Assembly: GCA_963691815.1 (NCBI GenBank)
Contig: OY829667.1
Span: 18,512,191-18,576,190, forward strand
Length of the DNA: 64,000 nt
Direction: 5' to 3'
Origin: Echiichthys vipera
Taxonomy: Eukaryota; Chordata; Actinopteri; Perciformes; Trachinidae
Shown here: piece after piece, positions 22,346 to 33,913 of the stretch
How positions within the stretch are numbered: the first letter of the stretch is position 1
Layout of the letters: every line of letters starts with the position of its first letter
The notes under the pieces: model-generated
The model's input: the letters and a program-made list of their open reading frames with translations, nothing else
What the model was told of the DNA's origin: nothing
Database searches by the model: none
Translations under genes and position numbers: made by a program

Positions 22346-23203
22346 CATGGGTGCTGGACTTTGAAGCCAATTTGACATAGTGGTCAAACAGTAGAATTAC
22401 AACTTCTGTGTCGGTCACGTGATGCCATGGGGCCCAAAAAGACTTTTTCCTATAGAGTAACTTGGGGAAAGAGACGTCTCTAAATCAGCAGATCATTTTT
22501 TTCCCCCCAGCATCCCAATTCCTGCATAGGGCCTCGTGTTAATATCAGTGGACGTCGAGTGGAAGTCTCTAGTGCGCAACACAGTACAGAAGTAGTGTCG
22601 ATCTTCCAGGTATTTTTAGTTGCGGCAGTTGAACTTTTTTGGCTTAATGAAGTTTCGTAGGAATGAACGTGGCTCTGCCTCGAACACTGTATCCAGTTCT
22701 CTTTATACATCCATGGAAGTTATAGCCAAACATTAGCTTTGTTAGCAAGCAGCAATTGAACACCAGTCAAGTGGTTTTAGACCATGAAAATGTTTGCTGA
22801 GGTGTAGGCTCATTTTCTCATTGACTTCTATACATTCTGACTTTTTTTGCAACCAGTGGAGTCGCCCCTGCCTGACATTTGAAAGAATGCAGGTTTACTG
22901 CACTTCACCACCGGCTTACCGTTGCAGACCCAGAAGCTACGTTTATCTCTTTGATACAGTGTAGGGTTCAAAACGTTTGTGTTGGGTAGAACATGAACAT
23001 GTGGCCCTGCTCACTTTACTACACTGCATGCTTCTGAGAAACGTCTCTATACCTAAAACCCTAGCTCACGACAACTCCACATGGTCGCCAGTTCTCTGTT
23101 GTGGGTTTAACTTGCTTACATAGACCATACATTAAGGCCATTTTCCTTTAGCTCCACTGTGGTCAAGTGTAAGAACTAACCCGTCTCTGTCTTCTCTCAA
23201 CAG
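22346..23203. other. Gene-less stretch 3' of TM4SF coding exons
   Basis: No coding exon recognised; old low-copy repeat pieces may be present (for example the GACTTCTATACATTCTGAC area near 22821). It could be the last intron of the TM4SF gene. Confidence 0.4.
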
Positions 23204-23905
23204 TAAACTGAACTCCGATACACCATGACTTCTTGAAGAAGAAACGACGTCACCAACTTTGCCAATGGCCATTTCCATCTCGATCTCGATCATCACCACT
23301 ATCTTAATCTGCTGCACCAAAGGGTGATGAGATAGGGAGAGTCTAAATTATTCAAGAGGAATGACTGGGATTATCTACTGGGATTATCTATTATATCTAT
23401 TATCTATGTCGTTGTTCTGAGATCACATTGCTCATAGACCGTAGACTGAAAAACTCATGTATGCTCTATTTGTGTCTGTAAATTTGTATGTTTAAAAATA
23501 TTATGTAACACTCTGAACATAAGCTTACAGAGGAGATCACACGATTTAAAGCTGATCTAGTTGTCCTCTTAATGTCCAGAATAACCGCCGCAGAAATACA
23601 CACCCACACCATAAACTCACATTTGTCGTAAAAACTCTATCTTTGAGGTTTCACAATTACATTAGATTCATTGTCAGTATATCAAACCCTGTCCATTTAC
23701 TCAAGTAGAGTATGATTGTGAGGGACATCTACTGACAGCTGCACTTTGCAGATTAATGTTTTGCAGGCAAAATAAGTGACCACTTTATAAAGAATGTAGC
23801 ATTGTTACGGATGAAACTACCCAACAGTCAATGGCAAAGGGGAAATGACCTCTGCCCCCGCCAGGTAACGCCATTATCATTACCAAATAATAAAACAAAC
23901 CTGTA
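23204..23905 (+). other. Possible last (3'UTR) exon of the TM4SF gene
   Basis: A strong acceptor (branch-like ACTAAC at 23174, then CTTCTCTCAACAG) ends at 23203 and is followed directly by TAA. Splicing from a donor after GAG at 21291 would give the same protein one residue shorter (ending GKE), with the stop created by the new exon. An AATAAA occurs at about 23888. Inferred; needs transcript data. Confidence 0.4.
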
Positions 23906-24412
23906 AAATAACGCATATGATTTGATTCTTGTGTTATGTGCCAAAATGAAAAACGCAAATATTCCGTCCAGAGTGAAATAGTGTTGGCATGATAAAAAAT
24001 ATCAGATGATAATATTGTAATCTAATAAAAAAAAAAGAAATGAAATAAACTATAAATAGCATGTCACACAAACAACTAACGGACATATTAAAGGTTATAA
24101 TGAGTCTCATTTCAATGCTTTTCATTTCATACAAATAAAACATTTTCATCACTTTGGCCATTCTTGATAGTAATATTTACTTTTGAAAGACCGAAACTTT
24201 GAATTGTGGACTAATAGTGAGACCAAATATTTTCATGCAGAAATAGCCTATGGCCTGTTTTCCATAAATTATCAATTGAGTCTTACTTATACAGTAAACC
24301 CGGCAGTTTGAATCCAGAAATCTCGTGTTCGTATTAAACGACCCTGTATTGGTGCTGACCATGGGGGATTATTAAGGGTATCTATAAAAAACATCACTGA
24401 TGCATAAATTCA
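23906..24412. other. Gene-less stretch
   Basis: AT-rich and unassigned. A T6 run on the - strand (24391-24386), 22 nt beyond the tRNA 3' end, would serve as its pol III terminator. Confidence 0.5.
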
Positions 24413-24484
24413 TGACCCCGACGTGATTTGAACACGCAACCTTCTGATCTGGAGTCAGACGCGCTACCGTTGCGCCACGAGGTC
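24413..24484 (-). tRNA. tRNA-Trp (anticodon CCA)
   Basis: The minus-strand sequence folds as a 72-nt cloverleaf. The acceptor stem GACCTCG pairs with CGGGGTC, with discriminator A. The D arm is GCGCAACGGTAGCGC, the anticodon stem TCTGA/TCAGA with loop CTCCAGA, and the T arm GCGTG-TTCAAAT-CACGT. The anticodon CCA decodes UGG (tryptophan). Internal A box (TGGCGCAACGG) and B box (GGTTGCGTGTTCAAATC) are intact, there is no intron, and a T6 terminator follows 22 nt downstream. The sequence looks identical to vertebrate tRNA-Trp as I remember it, so it is probably functional. No other tRNA lies nearby. Confidence 0.97.
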
Positions 24485-24995
24485 TGCATACGTCTTATCG
24501 ATACCAATGAGGGAAAATATCCTTTCCCATCCGTTACCTGAATTTTATGACTCGCTCCTTTTGTATCTAAACAACGTATACGTGCCTTCGACCCTTTGGT
24601 TTTACATTACAGTAACATTTACACTTTCCGCCATTACAGCTGGCAATGTTATTAACGTATAAGCCGCTAGAGGGCTCTCTCTAACAGGACATCATATCAG
24701 GCAGTGAGTCTATTATTCCGGCCCAGAGAAACCCGTCTCCAGGTTATACGTGTTAATCCGTCAGATTAGACACTACGCATCTATTTCGGCTGAACACTGT
24801 AGTTTTATAATAACCTCATGAGTCGGAGTCCACTTGTGTCTCATTTCCCTGATCGGCCTCTGTTTACAGTAGAGAAGGAGTTTATTTGCAATCACAGTTT
24901 TATTCCCCTGAGTATAAAAAAGACGGAAAAGAAACATGATTTATGAAAATATAAATTTAATTTGTTCAATGTTGAGATTTTGGGCTACTTTCCTT
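24485..24995. other. Gene-less stretch
   Basis: No exon or repeat family recognised. Confidence 0.5.
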
Positions 24996-24999
24996 CATT

Positions 25000-25265
25000 T
25001 CATCAGGCTTTGGAACCCAGCTAAAGACTCTGACTGAAGCTTATGGACCTACGACCCCCCACCCCCCTTTAACTGCACACTACATCCTGCACTACTTGTG
25101 TAAATACATATATGTATATATTTTCTATTTCTATGGTTAATAGTTTATTATGCTTAGGGGTTTTTATGCTTATGTTTATGTCTGTTTCCACCGTCAAATC
25201 AAGGCCAATTCCTTGAAATGTAAATTCCTTGTTAATAAACCTGATTCTGATTCTGATTCAGATTA
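25000..25265 (+). mobile_element. LINE-type 3' end
   Basis: 3'UTR-like AT-rich sequence ending AATAAACCTGATTCTGATTC with a (TTCTGA)n tail. 5'-truncated; no coding part remains. Confidence 0.6.
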
Positions 25266-25593
25266 ACACGTCCTCTTTCAAACTTGTGGAAAGAAAACAA
25301 CCAAACTACTCATCTTTCCTGGTGATATCTGTCAGTTAACATTTTTTTCCCCCTATCCACCTGTAGTTTCTTGTTAAATGTAAGAATCTTACAATCCATA
25401 ACCAAAATGAGTTTTTCGCCCTCTGAGACAAAACTCTCCGCTTCAGTACATTCACCATACTCTCCACTTACGTTCCTACTTATATTCTGGAGGTTTTTGC
25501 AGAGGGGTTTGTTCATATATCATTCAGAGCCTGATTCATACAACATCTTATTCATAAAAACATGGCCCATAATCTTTTTCCACACTTGTGCAC
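25266..25593. other. Gene-less stretch
   Basis: No feature recognised between the LINE tail and the foldback element. Confidence 0.45.
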
Positions 25594-26165
25594 ATCAAAT
25601 AAGCCATTGATTTTTCCTGTAACAACTATTAACGGAGAAATCCCGTAGAGACGCTAACAGCCGGACATGGCTAACAGTGATTCGCTCGGGGCAGTACGGT
25701 GAAGGCATTCAAAGGTCTTTTTTAACCACTAATGCTGCTCAAAATAACAGCAAACCTCTGCAGCAGCATGAGAAGAGTCCCTACACAGAAAACAAAGCAC
25801 CAACAACGTAGTTAGAGAACCCAGAGTTTATTAAAAGAGTGTTTTAAAGACTTACCTACTGGCCCCTGTACCAGCTCCTCTCATAGTAAAGTCCATTCAA
25901 GTGGATTACCAAAGTCAACCCCAAAGGAAGGAGCCCATTGGTGCTTTGTTTTCTGTGTAAGGACTCTTCTCATGCTGCTGCAGAGGTTTGCTGATATTTT
26001 TGCCTCAAGCTAATCAGCGTTAGCCACATCCGGTTGTTAGCTGCTCTACTGGATTTCTCTGTCAATAGTTGTTCACGAAAAAAAAACTGTCTCCACGGCT
26101 TATTTGATGTATGTAAGTGCCGAAAAAGACCATGAGATGATTTTGCCCGAATTACACTTTAAGGC
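25594..26165. mobile_element. Foldback element family A, copy 3
   Basis: Same arms and central loop as the copy at 21696-22345, but the left terminus is missing about 70 bp. The right end finishes GAATTACACTTTAAG. The two long copies differ by scattered substitutions, so they are not recent duplicates. Confidence 0.85.
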
Positions 26166-28127
26166 TGTAGGCAGTACTTTCTGATTCATGGAGTGATACA
26201 ATATCTGTAAATATCTTTGACTCTCATATGTCAACAAAATGAAACAAGGATGTTGATCCTGGATTCATCCAATATTCGCATTACTGTTCTGGAAATGTAT
26301 GAACATTAGCACATATTCCATTAGAAAAGGACTCATTTGCATTTTTAAACATCACATTTCAGAAAACTTGCAATACAGAGAAACATTTGCTCTAATGTAA
26401 GTAGTCAATTGGGGAAGTTTCATGGTGATATCTAATTTTCCTATTCCCCTGCAGTGTCTTTAACAAAACAGCCAAAACACCATTGATATTTCCAGGAGTG
26501 AATGCGCAAAAAAGACTTATGTCATTTATGAAAATCAATCAAAACTGATACATGTCATTTTGCAATGGAACGGTTTATAGCCAAGTTAATGTCACCGTAG
26601 TTAGTCCTGGAGACGTAGAAATGGTATTATTAGATGGGACTTGTGTCTGCAGCTCCTCTGTTCTCTCACTGTTTTTATCATTTGAACATCTGGACAGACG
26701 ATATCATGTGGACACTCTTTTTGCCCAATGGTCTTCTGTTCTGAGACCTGTCGGGGCTGGATCTGATCTCAAAATGCAATGGGTGAAGTGGTTTAAAAGA
26801 AAACTAAATCCAGGCAATCTGAAAAAAACGATGTGAATATGTAGAAAAATATCGTAGCTTAGTAAAAACTGTGCCCTCGTGCTGTCGTCACAGGTCTACA
26901 GAAAGTAACAGACACCTCCATAGAGACTGAAGAGAACGAGAGAGAGATCTTGAGATTGGTCAACTTCCTGTGCTGAACGTCACCCACCCAAAGTGTGACA
27001 GGAACATGAGTGTGTATGCTGGGGTCACATATACACACACTGCTCTTTCTCTTCCTCTGGAGCGTCACCTCTTTTTGCTCATCCGACAGGTAAAGTCACA
27101 CTCACACACACTTGATTTCTATGAACTGTCAGATGTAGCCTACTGCTGCAGTGCACGTGTCATCTAGTTTCACATCTTTCAACCTGTCAGTCAGGGAAAA
27201 AAAACATGTGCTGATCGAAAGTGACTTGTGTATGCGCGGCATGTTTGAACCTGAGAATCATAAAGTTGTAACAAAAAAATAATAATAATAATAAAAATAA
27301 TGATGATTATACTCTGCAATTATTAGTGTTAAATAAATACCAAAAAAGCCTTGAATGTATTTTATTTTGTACCCACGATATGTGTTTCATATAAAACCTG
27401 TGAGAATTGAACAATCAAAGATTAAAAAGGAAATAAATGAAAAGCAAATGTTGCGTTTTCTGACAGTAAAGCCGTAGAGAGGATTCGGCTCATTTGTTCT
27501 GGAGTGCATCGATGCAAGAAACACAACTGAGTTCTGCTTTCCACCAGGAACTGCAGGGCGAGAGCTGATCTTGTTCCCCTGAAACACATAATTCACTTAG
27601 TTCTACAGATATCACATTAGACCACCTAATAATACTGACGTGCATTGTGACCGATGTGCTGAAACCTCTTTCTTCAAATCGAACTTGGAAAAATAAAATA
27701 TTCTTCAATGAGTCAGATTTCTTAAGGAACATTATGACTTTCACTTTATTTTCAATGACAAACACCAAGACTAAATTATACTTGTATACGGCCAGTATAG
27801 CAGCATTGTCCATATGAAAGATCAAATGTGAATTAGTCTAAAAAGAGCTGAAGAGAGAGGTATAAGTACTGATGAAAATCGTCCAGACAGACTTTCTGTG
27901 AAGCATACTAAGCAGCAGATGATCAGGGAGTCATCGCCTTCACGGGCTGAAGAAAACAGGTCGATGCACGACCACAAAATTGAATCCAGCAGAGCAGTGA
28001 ACAACAGCGGCAGCAGCCAAGCTCAAATAAAGGGAGGAACTGTCTTTGCCAAACGAGGCCATGCAGTGTCATTAAAGTGCTGAAGGAATCTCATTAGCCA
28101 GAGTGAGAAAACACCCACGTGTTGCCA
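26166..28127. other. Gene-less stretch upstream of the GPCR
   Basis: No coding exon recognised. A donor-like CGACAG|GTAAAG at 27089/27090 could end a 5'UTR exon of the downstream GPCR gene, but this is only a motif match. A short AT microsatellite lies near 27277-27300. Confidence 0.4.
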
Positions 28128-28930
28128 TATACACTTTGATTAATGCAATGTAAGGCTATGGCTGTATTCTTTAGACTAATAATGTATGAATTGACTATGT
28201 GAAAAAAACATCTTTAAGTTAAATTTAAATTCAACTTTATTTTCAGTGCCAAATCATAACAAAAGTTATCTCAGGACACTTTACAGAGTAGGTAAAGACC
28301 ACACTCTATGACTTATTTATGATTTACATAGACCCAACAATTCCCCCGTAGAGAACGGTGGCAACAAAAACCTTCACTTTAACAGACAGGAATGAACAGA
28401 CCCAGCTCTGTGGAGGACATCAGACAAAGACAGACCCAAAGACGGACAGAGAGAGACAAAGACAGACACAAAGACAGACAGAGAGAGACAAAGACAGACA
28501 GAGAGAATGGCAGAGAGACAGAGACAGACACAAAGACAGACAGATGGACAGAGAGAGACAGTCCCAGAGATGCAAGCCACAAAAGTAACAGTAGCTATAA
28601 TAATATCTATAGTAATGTGAATATGACTTATATGTTATAGCAGTTAACACAGCAGAATAGTAGAAACAAGCACAGCTAAGGTGATAGAATATGACAATGA
28701 TAATAATTATGGTGGTAAATATGATCAATGATGAGTATTGATAATAACAGTTGTGATACAGTGAGACACCACTGATGGTGTTTTTATGGCTACAAATGTT
28801 ATAATTTATAAGACTAATGATAGTTTATATGAGTAATAGTGATAATAGCAGCAGGAAGCGTCATGCAGGACCACGGCAGCAGGCACCACCACCATCAGCA
28901 GAGACCTGAGAGACGACAAAGCACAAACAA
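28128..28930 (-). mobile_element. Composite repeat family B, copy 2, with shared flank
   Basis: Minus-oriented copy: retro-like tail at 28228-28410, then a short AGACAGACAGAGAGAGACAA array (about 28424-28560), then the shared 5' part (28560-28740 and probably to about 28930). The 100 bp beyond its tail (28128-28227) also matches, inverted, 47878-47965. Confidence 0.8.
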
Positions 28931-29252
28931 CTCTGGGGAAGTGAACCTGCTGAGAATTCTCAGCTGAATCTGCAGCTCTCCTCAGCTTTACAGTGCGTTC
29001 TTCTGAGGCTCATGGTTTAGAAGTCCGGCCTTAGCCTCCGTAAAAGAAAGGAGACGCTCTAAAACCCACTGTACAGAGAACATTTCCCTCTGGGGTTGGT
29101 TGCCACATCAAAATGAATGATATTAAGGGCCGGGCAACTTGGAGAAAATAAAACATCGCAATATTTTTGACCAAATACCTCGATATTGAGATTGCACCGA
29201 TATTGTACCTTTGACTATCCTCTGGAGACCCCAAATCTTGTTTGGTAATTTC
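28931..29252. other. Gene-less stretch with old DNA-transposon-like remnant
   Basis: 29127-29215 has CGATATTGAGATTGCACCGA-type sequence seen in decayed hAT-like fish repeats. No exon is recognised. Confidence 0.35.
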
Positions 29253-29453
29253 TCAATTCAATTCAATTCAGTTTTATTTTCAGTGCCAAATCAAAACAAA
29301 AGTTATCTCAGGACACTTTACAGAGTAGGTAAAGACCACACTCTATGACTTATTTATCATTTACATAGACCCAACAATTCCCCCGTAGAGTACGGTGGCA
29401 ACAAAAACCTTCCCTTTAACAGACAGGAACGAACAGACCCAGCTCTGTGGAGG
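29253..29453 (-). mobile_element. Composite repeat family B, copy 3 (3' part only)
   Basis: Only the tail half (through the CTCTGTGGAGG junction) is present, and it lies 95 bp before the GPCR start codon. It begins with an ATTCAATTCAATTCA tail on the + strand. Confidence 0.85.
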
Positions 29454-29530
29454 GTTTGGGATGAGTAGCACCTGACGCTGCTAAGAGAGGACACAATTAC
29501 TCTCACAAGTACTTTTCCTAACCTCTCTCC

Positions 29531-29548
29531 TCTGTATCTCAGGTCACT
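29531..29548 (+). promoter_or_regulatory. Splice acceptor in GPCR 5'UTR
   Basis: A pyrimidine-rich run from 29515 ends in CTCAG at 29542, followed by GTCACT then ATG. This is a typical terminal coding exon start for an intron-in-5'UTR GPCR. Confidence 0.55.
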
Positions 29549-30463
29549 ATGTCCACCAACGCCTCCACGGCCTGCTACAATGACAGCACAGAACACATCA
29601 ACATCTTCCCCGTGTGCATGTACTCCTTCATCTTCGTCGTGGGTCTCATTTTTAATCTCCTGGCACTGGTCTTTTTCTTCAGCTACACCAAATCCAGATC
29701 GCAAACCATTGTCTACATGACTAACTTGGCCTTGGCAGATGTACTGCTCATTCTCACGCTGCCCATGAGGATCTACCACCATCTGGGATTCGCACGTCTT
29801 CCTCAGTGGCTGTGTGACGTCCTTGGTTTGATCCTGAAGGCCAACATGTATGGGAGCATCTTTCTCCTCACTTGCATTTGCTTCGACCGCTGCATGGCCG
29901 TCACCTTCCCCATGTCGACCCGTGTCCAGGAAGGGAGAAAAAAAGCACCGCTGATTTGTCTGGGAATATGGATACTCACCTTTGGGGCCAGCTTGCCCAT
30001 CTACCTTTCCAAACGCGCTCAAGTTTCTAACACAGATTGTTTCGATAGCCTGCCGGTCTATGCCACAAACCCTGTGGTGGTTTTACCCACTCTCTTAGTT
30101 GGGTTTGGGATCCCGCTGTTGGTCATGCTGATCTGCTCCTGGGGTTTGGTCCGCGCTGTCCGACAAAGCTCCGTGGCCCAGACCAACCTGGTGGACAGAG
30201 GGAAGATCCAGAGGATGATCGCCACCAGCCTCCTCATTTTCCTACTCAGTTTTGTCCCTTACCATACCACCCTGGTTCTCCTCTCTCTGTATAGAGAGAA
30301 TATAACATGCCCCATGCGGACTGCATACCGCTACAGCCTGATGCTGGCATGTCTCAACACAGTACTAGATCCCGTTGCATATTATTTCACTACGGACACC
30401 TTCAGGAAGAATGTAGACATGGGCGCCGTCCGCAGGATGTTTCTTTTGAACAGTCAAAGTTAA
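29549..30463 (+). CDS. Class A GPCR, LPAR5 (GPR92)-like
   Basis: Single-exon ORF of 304 aa with seven hydrophobic segments (about 20-45, 53-76, 86-115, 133-153, 176-203, 222-248, 260-282). N-glycosylation sites are N4-A-S and N11-D-S. The Cys89-Cys164 pair would link TM3 to loop 2. TM2 has NLALAD, TM6 has FLLSFVPYHTT, and TM7 has LDPVAYYF in place of NPxxY, which is the P2Y/LPA-group form. The DRY motif is DRC (113-115), an unusual change. NMYGS in TM3, the FVPY-TLVL stretch and LDPVAYYF-FR are closest to LPAR5 as I recall it; GPR55 is the main alternative. LPAR5 binds lysophosphatidic acid and couples to G12/13 and Gq (family knowledge). A splice acceptor (CTGTATCTCAG, ending 29542) sits six bases before the ATG, so an upstream non-coding exon is likely. 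The intracellular tail is short (about 22 residues) compared with human LPAR5. Confidence 0.9.
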   Translation: MSTNASTACYNDSTEHINIFPVCMYSFIFVVGLIFNLLALVFFFSYTKSRSQTIVYMTNLALADVLLILTLPMRIYHHLGFARLPQWLCDVLGLILKANMYGSIFLLTCICFDRCMAVTFPMSTRVQEGRKKAPLICLGIWILTFGASLPIYLSKRAQVSNTDCFDSLPVYATNPVVVLPTLLVGFGIPLLVMLICSWGLVRAVRQSSVAQTNLVDRGKIQRMIATSLLIFLLSFVPYHTTLVLLSLYRENITCPMRTAYRYSLMLACLNTVLDPVAYYFTTDTFRKNVDMGAVRRMFLLNSQS

Positions 30464-31336
30464 GAGTTGAACAACAGGAGCAGAATGCCTAACAGCTCAC
30501 GGACTGCTGGACGACTACTCAACTACTCAACAGACACTGCTGTCGGCTTTTGCTTTACAGTGACATGATGGGGTAAAATAGTTTCACAAAGCAGCAGCTG
30601 CCTGAAGCTACATCGAAGGGTTGGAGCTTGCACTAGTTGTTTTTCAGGCTCTTAGTGTGCAGACCTATTGTGCACACATGTCAAAGAGTCTCGGTTTACC
30701 CACACATAGCAAATAGAAAGGCATGTGGATGCGAAAGCAGCACAATTACCTTTAGTTTAGCATTCATTCCACAAGGCCGCAATATCTGCATGTTGACAAA
30801 CTGCCTCAATTTGTTTTATGTACAAACTGTACCTTAGGGTGTTTAACTGCAACAGACATAAATATAACAGCCGTATGCCACATATATACTTTTAAATGAA
30901 TGAAGTTAGGTCTACTATTTAATCTAATATTTTCTACCATGCTTTCAAGTAGATTTTTCAAGTCAGCTGCTTAAGTAAAAGTGATTTTTAAAGGAGTCAG
31001 TGAAAATGTTTATACATTTGCTTAGTTTGGTTGCATATGAACGTCATTGTGAGACCAGGCTGACTTCTATGCATACTGTGCTTCCTCTTATTAAAGGTAA
31101 CTCTGGTTTCAGTTTTATTGTCAGAATGCATTTATGTTTGCGGCAATGGCATTAGTGCAAGCATGGGCCTCCATTGAACCACTTAAATTAAAACAAACAT
31201 TATTGTACTAAGCCTATAAGTCACTGAACAAACTGTGGTTGTTTTGAGACTTCACAGTTTTTATTGGAGGCGAACTTTCTCCCTCAAATTAATTTAAAGG
31301 GCCACTCTACCCAAATTAATAATAAATAAAACCAAG
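30464..31336 (+). other. Probable GPCR 3'UTR and downstream sequence
   Basis: Unique-looking AT-rich sequence with no further exon. The nearest obvious AATAAA is at about 31322, close to the start of the next repeat, so the 3'UTR could be about 850 bp. Confidence 0.45.
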
Positions 31337-32578
31337 ATCGGTTGGGGAGGAAGAAAAGGAGAGAGAAAGAGAGAACAGACAGACAGACAGATGGACAGAG
31401 AGAGACAAAGACAGGCACAAAGACAGACAGATGGACAGAGAGAGACAAAGACAGGCACAAAGACAGACAGATGGACAGAGAGAGACAAAGACAGACACAA
31501 AGACAGACAGATGGACAGAGAGAGACAAAGACAGACACAAAGACAGGCAGATGGACAGAGAGAGAAAAAGACAGACGCACAGACAGACAGATGGATAGAG
31601 AGACAAAGACAGGCACAAAGACAGACAGATGGACAGAGAGAGACCAAGACAGACACAAAGACAGACAGAGCGACAGAGGGAGACAAAGACAGACACACAG
31701 ACAGACAGACAGATGGACAGAGAGACAAAGACAGGCACAAAGACAGACAGATGGACAGAGAGAGACAAAGGCAGACACAAAGACAGACAGATGGACAGAG
31801 AGAGACAAAGACAGACAGAGAGATAGAGAGAGAGACAAAGACCGGCACACAGACAGACAAATGGACAGAGAGCCAAAGACAGGCACAAAGACAGACAGAT
31901 GGACAGAGAGAGACAAAGACAGACACACAGACAGACAGATGGACAGAGAGAGACAAAGACAGACAGAGAGATAGAGAGAGAGACAAAGACAGGCACACAG
32001 ACAGACAAATGGACAGAGAGCCAAAGACAGGCACAAAGACAGACAGATGGACAGAGAGAGACAAAGACAGACACACAGACAGACAGATGGACAGAGAGAG
32101 ACAAAGACAGACAGAGAGATAGAGAGAGAGACAAAGACAGGCACACAGACAGACAAATGGACAGAGAGCCAAAGACAGGCACAAAGACAGACAGATGGAC
32201 AGAGAGAGACAAAGACAGACACACAGACAGACAGATGGATAGAGAGACAAAGACAGGCACAAAGACAGACAGATGGACAGAGAGAGACCAAGACAGACAC
32301 AAAGACAGTCAGATGGATAGAGAGAGACAAAGACAGACAGAGAGACAGAGAGAGAGACAAAGACAGGCACACAGACAGACGGACAGAGAGAGACAAAGAC
32401 AGACACAAAGACAGACAGAGAGAGATAAAGACAGACAGAGAGAGACAAAGACTAGCACACAGACAGACAGATGGACAGAGAGAGACATAGACAGGCACAA
32501 AGACAGACAGATGGACAGAGAGAGAGACAAAGACAGACAGATGGACAGACAGAGAGACAGTCCCAGAGATGCATGCAA
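31337..32578 (-). repeat. Composite repeat family B, copy 4: expanded 40-bp minisatellite
   Basis: About 1.2 kb of AGACAGACAGATGGACAGAG-type units (40 bp with shorter variants), flanked by the family's GGGGAGGAAGAAAAGGAG left part and CAGTCCCAGAGATGCATGCA right part. A 148-bp higher-order unit occurs three times (marker at 31814, 31962, 32110). The long ORFs on both strands (up to 441 codons) are repeat by-products. Confidence 0.9.
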
Positions 32579-33910
32579 CCACATAATCCACTGGATACAC
32601 AGCTGCCATTCACAAACTCAACCCACCTGCTGTAAGAAAATCACAAATCCATGCATAATACTCTACTGTGGGTTGCTACAGTGAGTTCTGTTCGACATTT
32701 TAGAGGCATTGCTTCACGACTGTCACAATGAAAGCACTCCAGCCTCACACTGAGGACAGTTTCCTGACACACACCGCAAGCACATACTTTTAAAGGCCTT
32801 TTTTTAACCAATATCTTGAATGATTTGAATTTTATTTTTCATTATAGATCTTTTTCCAGTAACAGTGTATGTTTTAAGTGTGAGTGTCGCTGTGAGGTGT
32901 TCACTGAGGCAAACCACATGCATGTGACCTCATCACAGTACCACAGACATCCACAGATACACATCAGTGTGCATATAGCAGAGCAAAGCAGCAGCCATGT
33001 TACAGTCTTTCATGTACAGGCATTGACACCACAAAAGAGACTTTTCCTCATTGACTTTGACATTTCAAGGGAGATATGTATTTTTCAGCCCTATTTTCTG
33101 ATGCGTTTTTTGTCTAAGTGACAAATGGGAACAAGCCTTTTGGAAATTGGTCCAGTATTTAGAGTGAGCCCTGCAGCCTGAAAGCTGTGAACCGGGCTGC
33201 AATGTAATCAACGTACGCCCACGACACTGACTGCACTCTGGAAAGGTGGAGAAATCTCGTTCTGAATTCTTCCCTGCAGTGTAGACAATAATGTGGAACA
33301 GCAGGGAGAGCTTTGTGTAGCTTTGTGTTGTCCAAAAGATTTTTAATTAAAAAAAAAAGGGTTTGTGATTTGCACATTTCCGAATTGTGCCAACAAAACG
33401 TTGAGCTATCACTTTGTGCAGATTTCCTAAACTAATGCTAGCTTTGGTTGCAGAAAGGCAGAAATTGGGGCTAGTTTGGCTGCAAATGGATCCTAATAAC
33501 TATGGATACAGTGAACCTTACAGACCATCCGGTCGGGAGGACTTCTGCCAGACAAAGAGGAGAATAAATCCTACCAGAGCACATTCTCCGAAAAAGAAAT
33601 GCTGCAGACAGAGGAGAGGCAGGCTAATGCTATTAGCTAAAGTTACTGTTTTGACATGAGGCAACTTCTCCATCCCTCCATAAAGGAGTCAGACACTTAT
33701 AATAACAATCTGAGTCTCTCAGTGGCAAAAACGAATATGTGTACGTATATGGGAGGTCATACTTGCCCTGTTTGATTCATTGAAGCTGCTTTGCGGCTTC
33801 CAAACTGCTCCACTCACGTTCACACTGCTGGAACAGTTAAAAATTAAAAAGGTGTTCCAATTAGTTACTTTCACAGATATACACGAGGAAATGGGTGAAA
33901 AAACAGAAAT
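32579..33910. other. Gene-less stretch
   Basis: No coding exon recognised; 33430-33660 looks like an old interspersed repeat but has no clear ends. Confidence 0.45.
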
Positions 33911-33913
33911 TTG

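Noticed and set aside
31284..32609. 441-codon - strand ORF and several long + strand ORFs (Arg/Thr/Asp-rich or Cys/Leu/Ser-rich)
   Set aside because: Translations of the AGACAGACAG-type minisatellite; low complexity only.
33159..33660. Coding exon in the 33.2-33.7 kb region
   Set aside because: Frames are short and lack splice consensus; the sequence resembles an old interspersed repeat.
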